NCBI GenBank assembly: GCA_041398605.1
Contig: JAWKUK010000012.1
Location: forward strand, 1 to 64,000
From: JAWKUK01 sp041398605
Lineage (GTDB): Bacteria; Planctomycetota; UBA1135; GCA-002686595
Direction of reading: 5' to 3'
Length of the DNA stretch: 64,000 nt
Shown here: piece after piece, positions 44,304-53,586 of the stretch
Layout: every line of letters begins with the position of its first letter
How positions within the stretch are numbered: position 1 is the stretch's first letter
The notes under the pieces: model-generated
The model's input: only the letters and a program-made list of their open reading frames with translations
What the model was told of the DNA's origin: nothing
Database searches by the model: none
Made by a program: the position numbers and the translations under genes

Positions 44304-46056
44304 AAGGGAGGGCTGAGCCCACGCGCTCGCCCTCCGGCGCGCTCGCGCCCGTACCGCCGAGGGGCACCGCGCGCGGGGTCGCCGCCGAGACGCTCTTGCC
44401 GGCGCGCTCGAGGTGCAGCGCGAGCCGATACGCGTGGCGGCCCACGCGCGTGACGCGGCGCACCTCGTCCATCTGCGTCAGCGCCTCGTCGGGCTCGAGC
44501 GCATCGTCCGCCGCGAGCCGCAAGACCTCCTCCCGCAGCCCCTGCGCGTCTTCGTCGACCGCGCGCCAGGCCGCCTCGAGCGCGTTGAGGTCCGCGCCTT
44601 GACCGCCGTCGCGCAGCGCGCTGGCCGCGCGCACGAGCGCGCCCGCGAGGCGCGTCGCGCGGCCTTGGTGCTCGCGCGCGAGCCTGCGCGAAGTGGCGTT
44701 GGCGCCATGGGCCGGCGCCGGCTTCGGCGCCGTGCGCACCAGCATGCGCGCAATGTGGTCGAGCGCGTCGAAGAGCTCGACGATCGCCGCGCGCCGCGTC
44801 GTGTCCTTGGGCTGCAGCCGAATGTCGCCCAGGAACGCCCGCGCCTGCGCCGTATCCCTCTTTAGCGCCTGCGCATTGTCCGCGCGCGCCGCGGCCCGCG
44901 TCGGGCTTCTTAGGTCGAGCGCCACCTGGCGCAGCGCGGCGCGCGCGAGCTCGCGTGTCGTCGCCGCGACGGCCTCGAGCGCGATGTCCGGCTGATCCAG
45001 CAGCGCGCGGTCAAGGCGCCGCGCGGGTCCGGACACGCGCTCGGGCACGAGCCGAGACATGTGCGCAGCGAACCACGGTGTCAACGGCACGAAGAGCAGC
45101 GCGCCGCCGAGGTTGAACGTCGTGTGGAAGAGCGCCACGGAGAGCTCTGGGTTGAGGGCCCTCCCGAGGACCGCCTCGACCAGCGCGAACGCGCGCGGCA
45201 AGGCCGGCAGCAGCATGAACGCGGCCGCCCCTGTCCCGAGGTTGAACGCAAGGTGCGCGTACCCCGTGCGCCGCGCCGCCGTCGTCCCGCCGAGCGCCGC
45301 GAGCAGCGCGGTCGAGGTCGTCCCGACGTTCATGCCGATGACGAGCGCGGTCGCCTGGGGCAGCGTGATCGCGCCGGTGTGGAGCGCCGCCAACGCGGTC
45401 GCGAGCGCCGCGCTCGACGACTGCATGACGAGCGTCAAGAGCGCGCCGACGCCGACGAGCGCGCCGCGTCCAAGCCAAGTGTCACGCGGCAGGTCGGCGG
45501 GGGCGAGGTGCCCTTCGAGCCCGGCCATCCCAGCCTGTAGCGCGTCGATCCCCGTGAAGAGCAGCCCGAAGCCTGCGAGCGCCGAGCCCAACGCCGCCGC
45601 GTGGCCCTTGCCCTTGAGCCGCAGCAGCGCGCCGGCGAGCACCATCAGCGGCGCGATCGACCCGAGGTCGACCTGGAAGCCGAAGACCGCCACCATCCAG
45701 CCGGTGACGGACGTCCCGATGTTCGCGCCGTAGACGATGCCGAGCGACTGCTGGAACGTCAGGAGGCCAGCGTTCACGAAGCCGATCGCCGTCACCGTCG
45801 TCGCGCTCGAGGATTGAATCACCGCCGTCGTGACGGCGCCCGTGAGCGTGCCGCCGACGACGCTGCGCGTCGAGCGCGCGAGCCACCGCGCGAGCGACGG
45901 GCCTGCGAGGCTGCGCAGGCCGTCGGTCATGACGCCCATCCCGAACAGGAACAGGCCGAGCCCGCCGAGCGCGCTGAGCCAACCGCCTTCCAGGGGAGCT
46001 TCGACCGTTGGCATCGCCGAGAGCATACGTCGGGCGCGTCTCGACTTGATCTTCAC
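44302..46056 (-). CDS. Na/Pi cotransporter family protein
   Basis: 584 aa, GTG start at 46056; Met codons at residues 12 and 15 are alternative starts just before the first helix. The two inverted Na/Pi cotransport repeats are visible: GLGLFLFGMGVMTDGLR, TAVIQSSSATTVTAIGFVNAG and ANIGTSVTGW in the first; LVMQSSSAALATALAALHTG and GMNVGTTSTAL in the second. The QSSS signature occurs in both. A helical cytosolic PhoU-like C-terminal region (about residues 340-560) follows. It should import phosphate with sodium across the inner membrane. No PhoU or pho regulon gene is near. The TAG stop overlaps the end of the 165-bp element. Confidence 0.9.
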   Translation of the reverse strand: MKIKSRRARRMLSAMPTVEAPLEGGWLSALGGLGLFLFGMGVMTDGLRSLAGPSLARWLARSTRSVVGGTLTGAVTTAVIQSSSATTVTAIGFVNAGLLTFQQSLGIVYGANIGTSVTGWMVAVFGFQVDLGSIAPLMVLAGALLRLKGKGHAAALGSALAGFGLLFTGIDALQAGMAGLEGHLAPADLPRDTWLGRGALVGVGALLTLVMQSSSAALATALAALHTGAITLPQATALVIGMNVGTTSTALLAALGGTTAARRTGYAHLAFNLGTGAAAFMLLPALPRAFALVEAVLGRALNPELSVALFHTTFNLGGALLFVPLTPWFAAHMSRLVPERVSGPARRLDRALLDQPDIALEAVAATTRELARAALRQVALDLRSPTRAAARADNAQALKRDTAQARAFLGDIRLQPKDTTRRAAIVELFDALDHIARMLVRTAPKPAPAHGANATSRRLAREHQGRATRLAGALVRAASALRDGGQGADLNALEAAWRAVDEDAQGLREEVLRLAADDALEPDEALTQMDEVRRVTRVGRHAYRLALHLERAGKSVSAATPRAVPLGGTGASAPEGERVGSALP

Positions 46057-46190
46057 ACGCTTCCGCTAGTGCGCGACCTGCCCGGGGTCCGATGCGGGGG
46101 AAGCGGCGCGTCGCCCCCCGCGCGGTCGCCCGCTCTCGCTCCCAGGCTCCCGTCCCGCTGGTCCCGCGGCCGATCACCGGCGGCCACCGT

Positions 46191-48599
46191 ATGCGTCTTG
46201 TCCTCACCATGGCTTCGTTGTCGCACGCCGCCCGCCCGGACGCCTCCTCTCGCTGGCAGCGGGGGGGCGGCTTGGGCCGCGGGGCGCTCACGCTCGCTGC
46301 GCTCGCGCTCTGCGCGTGCTCTGGCGGCGCGAGCGACCAGCCCCCGGCGCCGGCGCCCGAGCTCGGCGCGGCGGTCACAGGGGTCGTGCAGGAGCGCACC
46401 ATCGATCCGTCGGGCCGCACGCTCCAGGTGACGTTCAGCGAGCCGGTGCTCGGGGTCGACGCCGGGAACGCCGCGAACTATCGCGTCTCCGGCGCTGTCG
46501 TGAGCGCCGCGACCGTGGTCGCGCCGGATACCGTGCGGCTCACCGTAGATCGGGTGGTCGTGCCCGGGGACCGGGTGCTGGACGTCGAGGCGGGGCTGCG
46601 CACCGAAGAGGGGGTCCCTTCCGCAGCGCAAGAGGACCTCTCGATCACCAGCACCGACACCGTCGCGCCGAGCCCCGCCGCGCTCAGCGCGGCGACGGTC
46701 GCCGGCCTCGACAACGACACGGTCGCAGTGACGTTCGACGATGACATGGTCGAGGCCGACGTCGAGTCGGTCGCGCGCTGGGCCGTCGAGTCACCGCTCG
46801 GCCAGGCGCTCGACCTCACGAACGCGGAGGTCGCCTACGACGCGGTGACACGCACCGCGACGCTCACCTTGAGCAACGGCACGAACCTGCGCACGAACGA
46901 CAGCGTCTCCGCTGTCGTCACTGGCGTGCGCGACATCGCGGCGAACCCGATCACGACCCAGGCATTTGGTGTCTCGGCGTTGACCGCGCGTGTCGAGGGC
47001 GACGCGGTCGCGCCGACCCTCGTCTCCGCCGCGCCCGGCGCGACGAGCGGGACGCTGCAGCTCGTCTTCAGCGAGCCCGTGCTCTTCGTCGAGACTTCGG
47101 ACCTCATTGGCGCGACTCCGATCGAGGGGACGCGCATCAGCTTCGTCGCGCACGCCGAGGTCGGCGCGCCGACGTACGACGCGGCGGCCTCGACGTCCGC
47201 GGTCGATGGCTACGGCGCGCTCGTGACCTTCGTCGGGGGCACGCCCGCGCCGGGCGATACAGTCTCGGTGTTCGGGGTCGCGGACCTGGCCGGAAACACG
47301 ATGTTCCCTGCGCTTGATGTCCCGATCGTCGCGCGCGACCTCGCGCCGCCGCAGCTCGTCGTCGGCCAGAGCAGCGCGACCGCGGTCAGCGGCGAGCGCA
47401 ACGACACGCTGCTGATCAAGTTCGACCGCCCGATGCACCCGGAGCACCTCGACGACGACTATCGCTACGGGCTGCTGGCAGGCTTCTTCGTCGACTTCGA
47501 CGGCGCAGAGTTCGCGTGGAACGGCACGGACGAGGTGACGTTCGAGCTCGTGGGCCCCCGCGACCACAACGTCGTCGAAGGCCTCAACTACATCCTCGCG
47601 GTCGCGAATTTGATGAGCGCCCAAGGGGTGCCGATCGCGAACACGACGACGGACTTCACGTTGGTGGGCGGCGGCGACGCGACGGCGCCTGCGCTGATGT
47701 CGGCGACGCTCGACGCGAGCGCTCCGAACGCGCTGATCGTGACCTTTGACGAGGCGCTGCGCACCACCAGCTTGAGCGCGCCGTCGAGCTATGTCCTCGC
47801 CGGTCGCGCGACCACCGAGGTCGCGGCCCTCGGGCCGCGCGCGGCGCGTGTCACGTTCGCGTCGGAGCCGCAGGTCGGCGAGCTCCTCGACGTCACGGCG
47901 AGCGGACTCACGGACCTCGCTGGGAACGCAGCGGGCGCGAGCGCCACCGTCGCCGTGCAGGCTCCGGACCTCACGCCCCCGACGGCGCTGTCCGTCGCGG
48001 CGATCGCGGTCTCGGGCGCCGCGAACGACACCCTCACGGTGACGTTCAGCGAGCAGATGGACCTCGAGGCCGCGCTCGATGTGACGAACTACACGGCCTC
48101 AATGGGCGGCGCACCGATCGACCTCTCCGGCGCGGAGCTCGTCTATGCCAGCGGCGGGCCAGGGAGCGCGTCGGCGGTGACGCTGCGGCTGCCGGAAGGG
48201 GTGAACCTGCGGAGCGGTGACAACGTGAGCGTCGGGTTGTCTAACCTGACGGACCTCTCAGGCGTGATGCTCGCCGCCGCGCCGCCCGCGACGATGGTGA
48301 TCGGTGACACCGCTCCGCCTGCGAGCATGCGCGCCTTCGTGGATTGGCGCGCGACGACGTTGGGGCGCGTCCTGATCGTCGAGGTCGACGAAGCGCTCGA
48401 CTCGAGCGCGGCGACCGCCGGTGCCTGGAGCGTGACCGGCGGCGCCACGGTTCAGGGCGTCGAGGTCCTCGGAGCGCGGACCTACCGCATCTACGTCGCG
48501 GCGCCGCTCGGGGCCACGGACACGCTGACGTTGAGCGCCGCGGTGGACCTCGCCGGCAACGCTGCCTCCGCACCGCTCGTGACGGATCCCCTTGAGTGA
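46191..48599 (+). CDS. Lipoprotein with seven SbsA-type Ig-like repeats
   Basis: 802 aa from the ATG at 46191; Met at 46209 is an alternative, and the frame is open back to 46092. The signal ends in a lipobox (ALALCAC), giving a lipidated Cys near residue 45. The mature protein is a chain of about seven bacterial Ig-like (SbsA/Big_5) units, each with a strand such as LQVTFSEPVL, VAVTFDDDM, LQLVFSEPVLF, LLIKFDRPM, LIVTFDEAL, LTVTFSEQM and LIVEVDEAL, and often a closing DLAGN loop. Probably a cell-surface stalk or adhesive protein. It is followed within 6 nt by a short match to the end of the 165-bp element. Confidence 0.82.
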   Translation: MRLVLTMASLSHAARPDASSRWQRGGGLGRGALTLAALALCACSGGASDQPPAPAPELGAAVTGVVQERTIDPSGRTLQVTFSEPVLGVDAGNAANYRVSGAVVSAATVVAPDTVRLTVDRVVVPGDRVLDVEAGLRTEEGVPSAAQEDLSITSTDTVAPSPAALSAATVAGLDNDTVAVTFDDDMVEADVESVARWAVESPLGQALDLTNAEVAYDAVTRTATLTLSNGTNLRTNDSVSAVVTGVRDIAANPITTQAFGVSALTARVEGDAVAPTLVSAAPGATSGTLQLVFSEPVLFVETSDLIGATPIEGTRISFVAHAEVGAPTYDAAASTSAVDGYGALVTFVGGTPAPGDTVSVFGVADLAGNTMFPALDVPIVARDLAPPQLVVGQSSATAVSGERNDTLLIKFDRPMHPEHLDDDYRYGLLAGFFVDFDGAEFAWNGTDEVTFELVGPRDHNVVEGLNYILAVANLMSAQGVPIANTTTDFTLVGGGDATAPALMSATLDASAPNALIVTFDEALRTTSLSAPSSYVLAGRATTEVAALGPRAARVTFASEPQVGELLDVTASGLTDLAGNAAGASATVAVQAPDLTPPTALSVAAIAVSGAANDTLTVTFSEQMDLEAALDVTNYTASMGGAPIDLSGAELVYASGGPGSASAVTLRLPEGVNLRSGDNVSVGLSNLTDLSGVMLAAAPPATMVIGDTAPPASMRAFVDWRATTLGRVLIVEVDEALDSSAATAGAWSVTGGATVQGVEVLGARTYRIYVAAPLGATDTLTLSAAVDLAGNAASAPLVTDPLE

Positions 48600-48604
48600 C
48601 CGGA

Positions 48605-48618
48605 TGGCGCAGACTCCT
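48605..48618. repeat. Isolated 14-bp match to the end of the 165-bp element
   Basis: TGGCGCAGACTCCT equals the right end of the element copy at 61032-61196. No left end is present, so it may be a remnant or chance. As with the full copies, it lies directly after a stop codon. Confidence 0.35.
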
Positions 48619-48792
48619 AGGGCACTCTGATCTTTAGGGGCAACGTGCGTCTCATTTTGAGGCAGCTTGGTGGCGGGTGCTGCACCACGGTGAGACAGAT
48701 TTGCCGCGCAACGGGGCGCTTTTGGGTGTAGGGCCGCCGGCTGCAAATCGGGAATGCGTCCTCCCTCGCGCAACTGCGTGGAAGGAGGCAAC

Positions 48793-50376
48793 ATGGTGGA
48801 CATGAACACCACCTCGCGCCTGCTCAGCGCGGCCTGCTCCGTTGCCCTCGCGACGAGCGCTGCCGCTCAAACTGTCCTCCCCACGAATTCGACCGCCAAC
48901 AACGGAGGCTCCTCCGGCTGGGGGATCTTCTTCGACATCACGGCCGAGTGCAACGACTTGGTCGTCTCTGAACTGCGTACCGCCTCGGGCGCGGCAGCCG
49001 CCGCGACCTTCGACGTCGAGGTCTTCGTGCGCGATGGCTCGGGCCTCGGCGGCCCTGTTGGCGTCGGCCCCGGCAGTGATCCGGCCGGCTGGACGTCACT
49101 CGGCAGCGCTACGGCCACACAGGGCCCAGCCGCCAACGGCATCTCCGAGTCGATCGACATCCCTGACATCGCCGTCCCCGGCGGATCGACGGTCGGTGTC
49201 GCCCTCGTCTTTACCGGCGCTGGTCCGCGCTACTTCGGGACGAGCACCGCGCCGCTCCAAACGTTCACGGATGGCGTCGCCACCGTGACGGCGGGCAACG
49301 CGCGCACAGCCCCCTTCACCACGACCGGAAGCTTCTTCTCCTCGCGCGCCCTCGCGGGTGAGATCACTTACACCGCGACCGAGGTCGCCATCGTCGACAA
49401 CCTGCCGGGCACGTTCATCGACATCTCCGCGACGGGCGCCCCGCTCGGTCTCGGCGACGACACCGAGGCCGACATCACGACGACGGTCGGCAACTCGCTC
49501 CTCGCGGCAGGCACGGCGCGCGTCGGCGCGAACGGCGGCATCCGTTTCGCCGGCACGGGCCTCGACCTCGGCTGGACGAACGGCGCCATCCCGACCGTTA
49601 CGCCCTCAACGTCGACGGGTTGCTTCGATGGCGACCAGACGCTGCTGCCCTTCTGGGATGACATCTCGCCGAACCTCGGCGGCGAGGTCTTCTGGCAAGA
49701 GATCGGCGGCACGCTGATCGTCCAGTGGAACCAGACAGGCTTCTTCAACACGACGGACACCGCCACCTTCCAGGTGCAAGTGTTCTCGAGCGGCCCCGTC
49801 GTCGCGCAGTACCTGTACCAGGACATCCAACAGGCGACCCCGGCCGGCGGCGCGAGCGCGACGATCGGCTACCAAGCAGGCGGCATCGGCAACGACGTCA
49901 CCTACAGCCAGGACATGCCGACCCTCGTCGACGGGTCCGTCCTGTCCGTCATCCACTGCGTCCGCCCGGTCGGTATCAACTACTGCACCGCGGTCGCTAA
50001 CTCGACGGGCGTCCCCGCGAAGATCTCCGCTACCGGCTCGCAGTCGGTCGCAGCGATGGACCTGACCTTCACCGCGAGCGACATCCCGATGAACTCCTTC
50101 GGCTACTTCTCGATGGGCACCGCAGAGGCCAACGTCCCGATGGCGGGCGGCGGCACCGGCACGCTCTGCATCGGCGGAGTGGTCGAGCGCGGCGTCGGCG
50201 GCGCGATCCTCTTCTCTGGCGCGGCGAACTCGGTGAGCATCGTTGCCGACGTCAACATGCTGACCCCGAGCAGCGCGGCCGTCCTCCCGGGCGAGACGCG
50301 GTACTTCCAGTACTGGTTCCGTGACATCGGCTCGACCTCGAACCTGTCGGACGGCTACCGGATTCGCTTCGAGTGA
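48793..50376 (+). CDS. Secreted protein: nidogen-like module plus shared C-terminal module
   Basis: 527 aa from the ATG at 48793; AGGAGG lies at 48783-48788, 4 nt away, so the ATG at 48802 (13 nt) is also possible. A signal peptide (MNTTSRLLSAACSVALATSA) is followed by a beta domain of about 170 residues (FFDITAECNDLVVSEL). Next comes one nidogen-like module (about 200-395, LPGTFIDISATGAPLGL, NGGIRFAGTG, LLPFWDDI), then the shared C-terminal module from YCTAVANSTG (about 396) with FGYFSMG, LCIGGVVERG, FQYWFRD and SNLSDG. Closely related to the gene at 23567-25252. Exported; function unknown. Confidence 0.84.
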   Translation: MVDMNTTSRLLSAACSVALATSAAAQTVLPTNSTANNGGSSGWGIFFDITAECNDLVVSELRTASGAAAAATFDVEVFVRDGSGLGGPVGVGPGSDPAGWTSLGSATATQGPAANGISESIDIPDIAVPGGSTVGVALVFTGAGPRYFGTSTAPLQTFTDGVATVTAGNARTAPFTTTGSFFSSRALAGEITYTATEVAIVDNLPGTFIDISATGAPLGLGDDTEADITTTVGNSLLAAGTARVGANGGIRFAGTGLDLGWTNGAIPTVTPSTSTGCFDGDQTLLPFWDDISPNLGGEVFWQEIGGTLIVQWNQTGFFNTTDTATFQVQVFSSGPVVAQYLYQDIQQATPAGGASATIGYQAGGIGNDVTYSQDMPTLVDGSVLSVIHCVRPVGINYCTAVANSTGVPAKISATGSQSVAAMDLTFTASDIPMNSFGYFSMGTAEANVPMAGGGTGTLCIGGVVERGVGGAILFSGAANSVSIVADVNMLTPSSAAVLPGETRYFQYWFRDIGSTSNLSDGYRIRFE

Positions 50377-50462
50377 CCCTGTCGGTGATCGTGCGCGAGC
50401 GATCGCCGGCGCGGCGCCGATTGGATCGGCGCTCGCGAGGTTGACCGCTCTGCGCATCGAGG

Positions 50463-50506
50463 CCGCCCCGGGCGCCCCTCACCCAGGTGAGGCGCGCTCG
50501 GGGCGG
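50463..50506. terminator. Long stem-loop after secreted gene
   Basis: CCGCCCCG (50463-50470) pairs with CGGGGCGG (50499-50506), and the helix continues through GCGC/GCGC and CCTCAC/GTGAGG with two internal mismatches to a small loop. It lies 87 nt after the stop at 50376 and before a convergent broken gene. Confidence 0.75.
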
Positions 50507-50535
50507 TGCCCGTTCTGGCCGCCCATGGCGCGCGC

Positions 50536-51104
50536 TCAACCATCGACGACGACGCGCACCGAGCCCGTTGTGGCTGTGACGCGCGCCGCTTCGCGCGGTG
50601 GTCGGCGGCTGACTGTGAGCTCATGGGTCCACGCCACTGGCGGGAGGACCGAGTGCGTTGGAGCGGCCTTCAGGGCCGCGCTCCCGGCGCCGCTGGAGCT
50701 CCGCCACGCGAGCGTCGCGGCCGCGGGCGCTCCCGCGCCGTCGACGACCTCGAGCGTGACAAGCGAGCCGTAGCCGGCGAGGTCGATCGCTTCGTCCGCG
50801 ACCACGAGTCCGCCGGCCCAAGCGCTCGTGAGCGCGCAAGGCACTTCCCCGAGGTCGCAGTCGTCGTTGTCTGAAAGGACGAGCGTTGCGGCGCCGCGCC
50901 AGTCCCCCGCCGGACCTTCGGTCTTGAACTGGAACGTCCAAGTCAACGGTTGGCCGCGGGGCACGTTCGGGTCGAGGTCGACTCCCAGCCCGGGCCTCTG
51001 TCGGGGGCAGGGAGCAGCGCAGGCGTCGCTATCTCCGCGTGCGGGGCCCAAGTGACGAAGCGTGCGAGCAAGGCGACGATCAGCGCCGACCCGATGACTC
51101 GCAT
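50536..51104 (-). pseudogene. Frame-broken gene for a small exported protein
   Basis: The ATG at 51104 opens a frame with a good signal sequence (MRVIGSALIVALLARFVTWA) that ends after 53 codons at 50943-50945. From about 51000 the adjacent frame continues protein-like sequence (LGVDLDPNVPRGQPLTWTFQ, VLSDNDDCDLGEV, LVTLEVVDGAGAPAAATLAW) to a TGA at 50536. The two parts join if one base is gained or lost within the GGCCCGGGCTGG stretch near 51000. This is either a real frameshift mutation or a sequencing error. The upstream part of the second frame, read alone, is Arg-rich and not protein-like. The family was not recognised. Confidence 0.5.
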
Positions 51105-51442
51105 GGTGAACGCGCGCGGCAGCGACCGCCTCGCAGGCGAGGCTCAAGGGGGGGCGGCGGTCTCTTTCATGGCTCAATGAGCGTCTTGGGTCGCCTCGGA
51201 ATGGGCGGCCATGCCCGGAAACCCCTCGAATCGCAAGCTGCAAGCGTCATGTAAGCACGGCCCGCAGCGCTCACGGTCGCCATGGTGTCCCAATCCAGGC
51301 TCCCGTGATCCGCATTGCATTGGACGTTTCCGAGTTCTGTCCGCTCTACTGGAGGGCGCGCCGCCGGGCATCGCTCGTTCGCCGCCCGGGTCCAGCGCAT
51401 CGTCCTGGCCTCGTCACTCTTCGCTTTCTCCCTGAGTATCAC
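51105..51442. other. Intergenic region, nothing recognised
   Basis: 338 bp between divergent genes at 51104 and 51443. It must hold both promoters. No repeat, strong stem or protein-like frame was noticed. Confidence 0.4.
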
Positions 51443-53440
51443 ATGACCGCCCGCTCCAATCATTCCTTGCACCTCATCGCCGCCGGCGCGCTCGCCGCGA
51501 CGACTGCGTCGGCCCAGGTCGTCATCAGCGACAACTTCGAGACCGACTCGTCTGCCAACTACACGGTTGTCAATGACGGCACGCCCAACGGGACGCAGAC
51601 CTTCGCGTTCGACTACGTTGCCGCGGGGATCCCGCTGGCGCCGCGTTCCACCGCTGGAGACGTCGGCGGCCTGAAGCTGACGGCGAACGACACCGACACG
51701 GCCGTTGACGCGTGGACCCTCTTCCACAACGTCCCGGTCGGCGCGTTGCAGTACAAGCTGACGGTCGACGTCTGGATGAACTTCGTAGGTACCGCCGGTA
51801 CCACCGAGTTCGCGAACATTGGTGTCGGCGGCGACGGCGCGACCTTCAACCAGTACGCCTCGCCGATCTCCGGCTCGGGCGCCTTCATCGCGTTTACGGG
51901 TGACGGCGGCTCGGGCTCCGACTACCGCTGGTTCCGCGACGGAGCCAACACGCCGGCCGGTGATATGGCCAGCACCACGTTGCCGAACACGCACCCGAGC
52001 TATCTCGGGCACGGTAGCAACAACTCCGGCGCCTTCTTCCAGGCCCTGTTCCCGTCGCCCCCCGCGACGATCGCGGGCTCGCCCGGCAACATCTGGACGA
52101 CGGTCGAGATCGTGGTCGACAACGCCAACGGCATGATCGCCTTCTACTTCGACGGTCAGCTCACGTTCCAGGGCGAGTTCGCCAACGCCTTCGACGGCCT
52201 CGTGAGCCTCGGTATCGCGGACACGTTCACCTCTGTGTCGCCGGCGACCAACTTCACGCTGTACGACAACCTCGAGGTCGAGGTCCTGTCGACCGGGATC
52301 GCGCCGACGCCGATCTTCGGCGTCAACTTGCGCCTCCCCGGCAGCTTCTTCACGACGAACACGAGCTCGTTTGTGTCGAGCTTCAACGCGATCAGCCCGG
52401 CGTCGCCGATCTCGGCCTTCGCGCTCGACTTCGACAACACCGCCCAGACGCTGTACGCGATCGCGAACTCAAACCTCGAGATCGGCACCATCGACCTCAC
52501 GACCGGCCTCTACACCACCACCGGGATCTTCGTGACCGGCGTCAACAACCCCCTCGCGGGCGCCACCGGGCTCACCTGCACGCCGAACGGGACCTGGTAC
52601 CTCACCCAGACCGACGCAGGGAGCGGCGGCACTTCGCTCTACGTCGGCGACATCACGACGGGCGTCTTCACCTTGGTCGGCCTCATCGACCCGGGCACCA
52701 TCATCGACATCGCCGCGGACGCGTCGGGCAACCTCTTCGGCCACGACATCGTCACGGACGCCTTCTTCAGCATCGACCCGACGACGGGCCTCGGCACGAG
52801 CGTCGCGCTGACGGGCCTCGCCGCCAACTTCGCCCAGGGCATGGACTTTGACTGGTCGACCGGCCTGCTCTACGCCGCGGTCTACACCAGCGGCGGCACC
52901 GGCTCGTTCGTGTCGTTCGACCCGGCGACGAACGCGGTCACGGTGCTCGAGAGCACGACTGCGCTCAACGCGGAGATGGAGATCGCGTGCCGCGTGCCCG
53001 CGAACATCGTCAACACGGACGTCTGCGGCGCAGGCGTGCCGAACTCGACCGGGAAGTCGGCCCTCATGCAGGTCGCGGGCAGCAGCGTCGTCGCCGACAA
53101 CGCGCTGATGCTGACGGTCCACTACTTGCCGCTGAGCTCGACGGGCTTCTTCATCAACTCGCCCGACGCGCCGTTCACGGTCATGAACGCCGGCGGCGCC
53201 GCCGGCAACCTTTGCATCGCGGGCTTCAGCGTCGGCCGCCACGATATGAACATCCTGAACTCGGGCACTTCGGGCGCCGTGCAGTTGTTCGTCGACCTGA
53301 ACTCGGTCCCGCAGCCCTTGGGCGCCACGGCGATCCAGGGCTCGGAGCAGTGGTCCTTCCAGTACTGGTACCGCGACACGGACCCGAGCGGCGGCGCGAC
53401 GTCGAACTTCTCGAACGCGCGCACCGTGTCCTTCCTGTGA
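51443..53440 (+). CDS. Secreted lectin-like / propeller protein with shared C-terminal module
   Basis: 665 aa from the ATG at 51443, where a signal peptide begins (MTARSNHSLHLIAAGALAAT). Residues about 25-275 look like a concanavalin/LamG-type domain (VVISDNFETDSSANYTV, YKLTVDVWMNF, IAFYFDGQLTFQGEF). Residues about 285-525 form a DUF4394/propeller-like repeat region (SAFALDFDNTAQTLYAI, IDIAADASGNLFGHD, GMDFDWSTGLLYAAVY). The shared module runs from VCGAGVPNSTG (about 527) and shows TGFFINSP, LCIAGFSVGRH, FQYWYRD and SNFSNA. Exported; probably sugar or surface binding, by inference from the LamG-like part. A strong terminator follows. Confidence 0.84.
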   Translation: MTARSNHSLHLIAAGALAATTASAQVVISDNFETDSSANYTVVNDGTPNGTQTFAFDYVAAGIPLAPRSTAGDVGGLKLTANDTDTAVDAWTLFHNVPVGALQYKLTVDVWMNFVGTAGTTEFANIGVGGDGATFNQYASPISGSGAFIAFTGDGGSGSDYRWFRDGANTPAGDMASTTLPNTHPSYLGHGSNNSGAFFQALFPSPPATIAGSPGNIWTTVEIVVDNANGMIAFYFDGQLTFQGEFANAFDGLVSLGIADTFTSVSPATNFTLYDNLEVEVLSTGIAPTPIFGVNLRLPGSFFTTNTSSFVSSFNAISPASPISAFALDFDNTAQTLYAIANSNLEIGTIDLTTGLYTTTGIFVTGVNNPLAGATGLTCTPNGTWYLTQTDAGSGGTSLYVGDITTGVFTLVGLIDPGTIIDIAADASGNLFGHDIVTDAFFSIDPTTGLGTSVALTGLAANFAQGMDFDWSTGLLYAAVYTSGGTGSFVSFDPATNAVTVLESTTALNAEMEIACRVPANIVNTDVCGAGVPNSTGKSALMQVAGSSVVADNALMLTVHYLPLSSTGFFINSPDAPFTVMNAGGAAGNLCIAGFSVGRHDMNILNSGTSGAVQLFVDLNSVPQPLGATAIQGSEQWSFQYWYRDTDPSGGATSNFSNARTVSFL

Positions 53441-53486
53441 TCCGTCGCTGAGCGCTGCGGTCGGCTCGAGCGCCTGCTGCGCGGTC

Positions 53487-53545
53487 GCGCGCCCCCGCGT
53501 CGTGTCCTCCCGAGTCTCTCGGGGGGACATGGCGCGGGGGCGCGC
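53487..53545. terminator. Very strong two-tier stem-loop
   Basis: GCGCGCCCCCGCG (53487-53499) pairs perfectly with CGCGGGGGCGCGC (53533-53545), and an inner GTCCTCCCGAG / CTCGGGGGGAC helix closes the loop with one G-T pair. On the plus strand GCTCTTT follows. It separates the secreted gene from the convergent TorD gene. Confidence 0.85.
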
Positions 53546-53586
53546 GCTCTTTGGGAGCGGGCCGAAGCGGAGCCTGCGTAGGCGGC

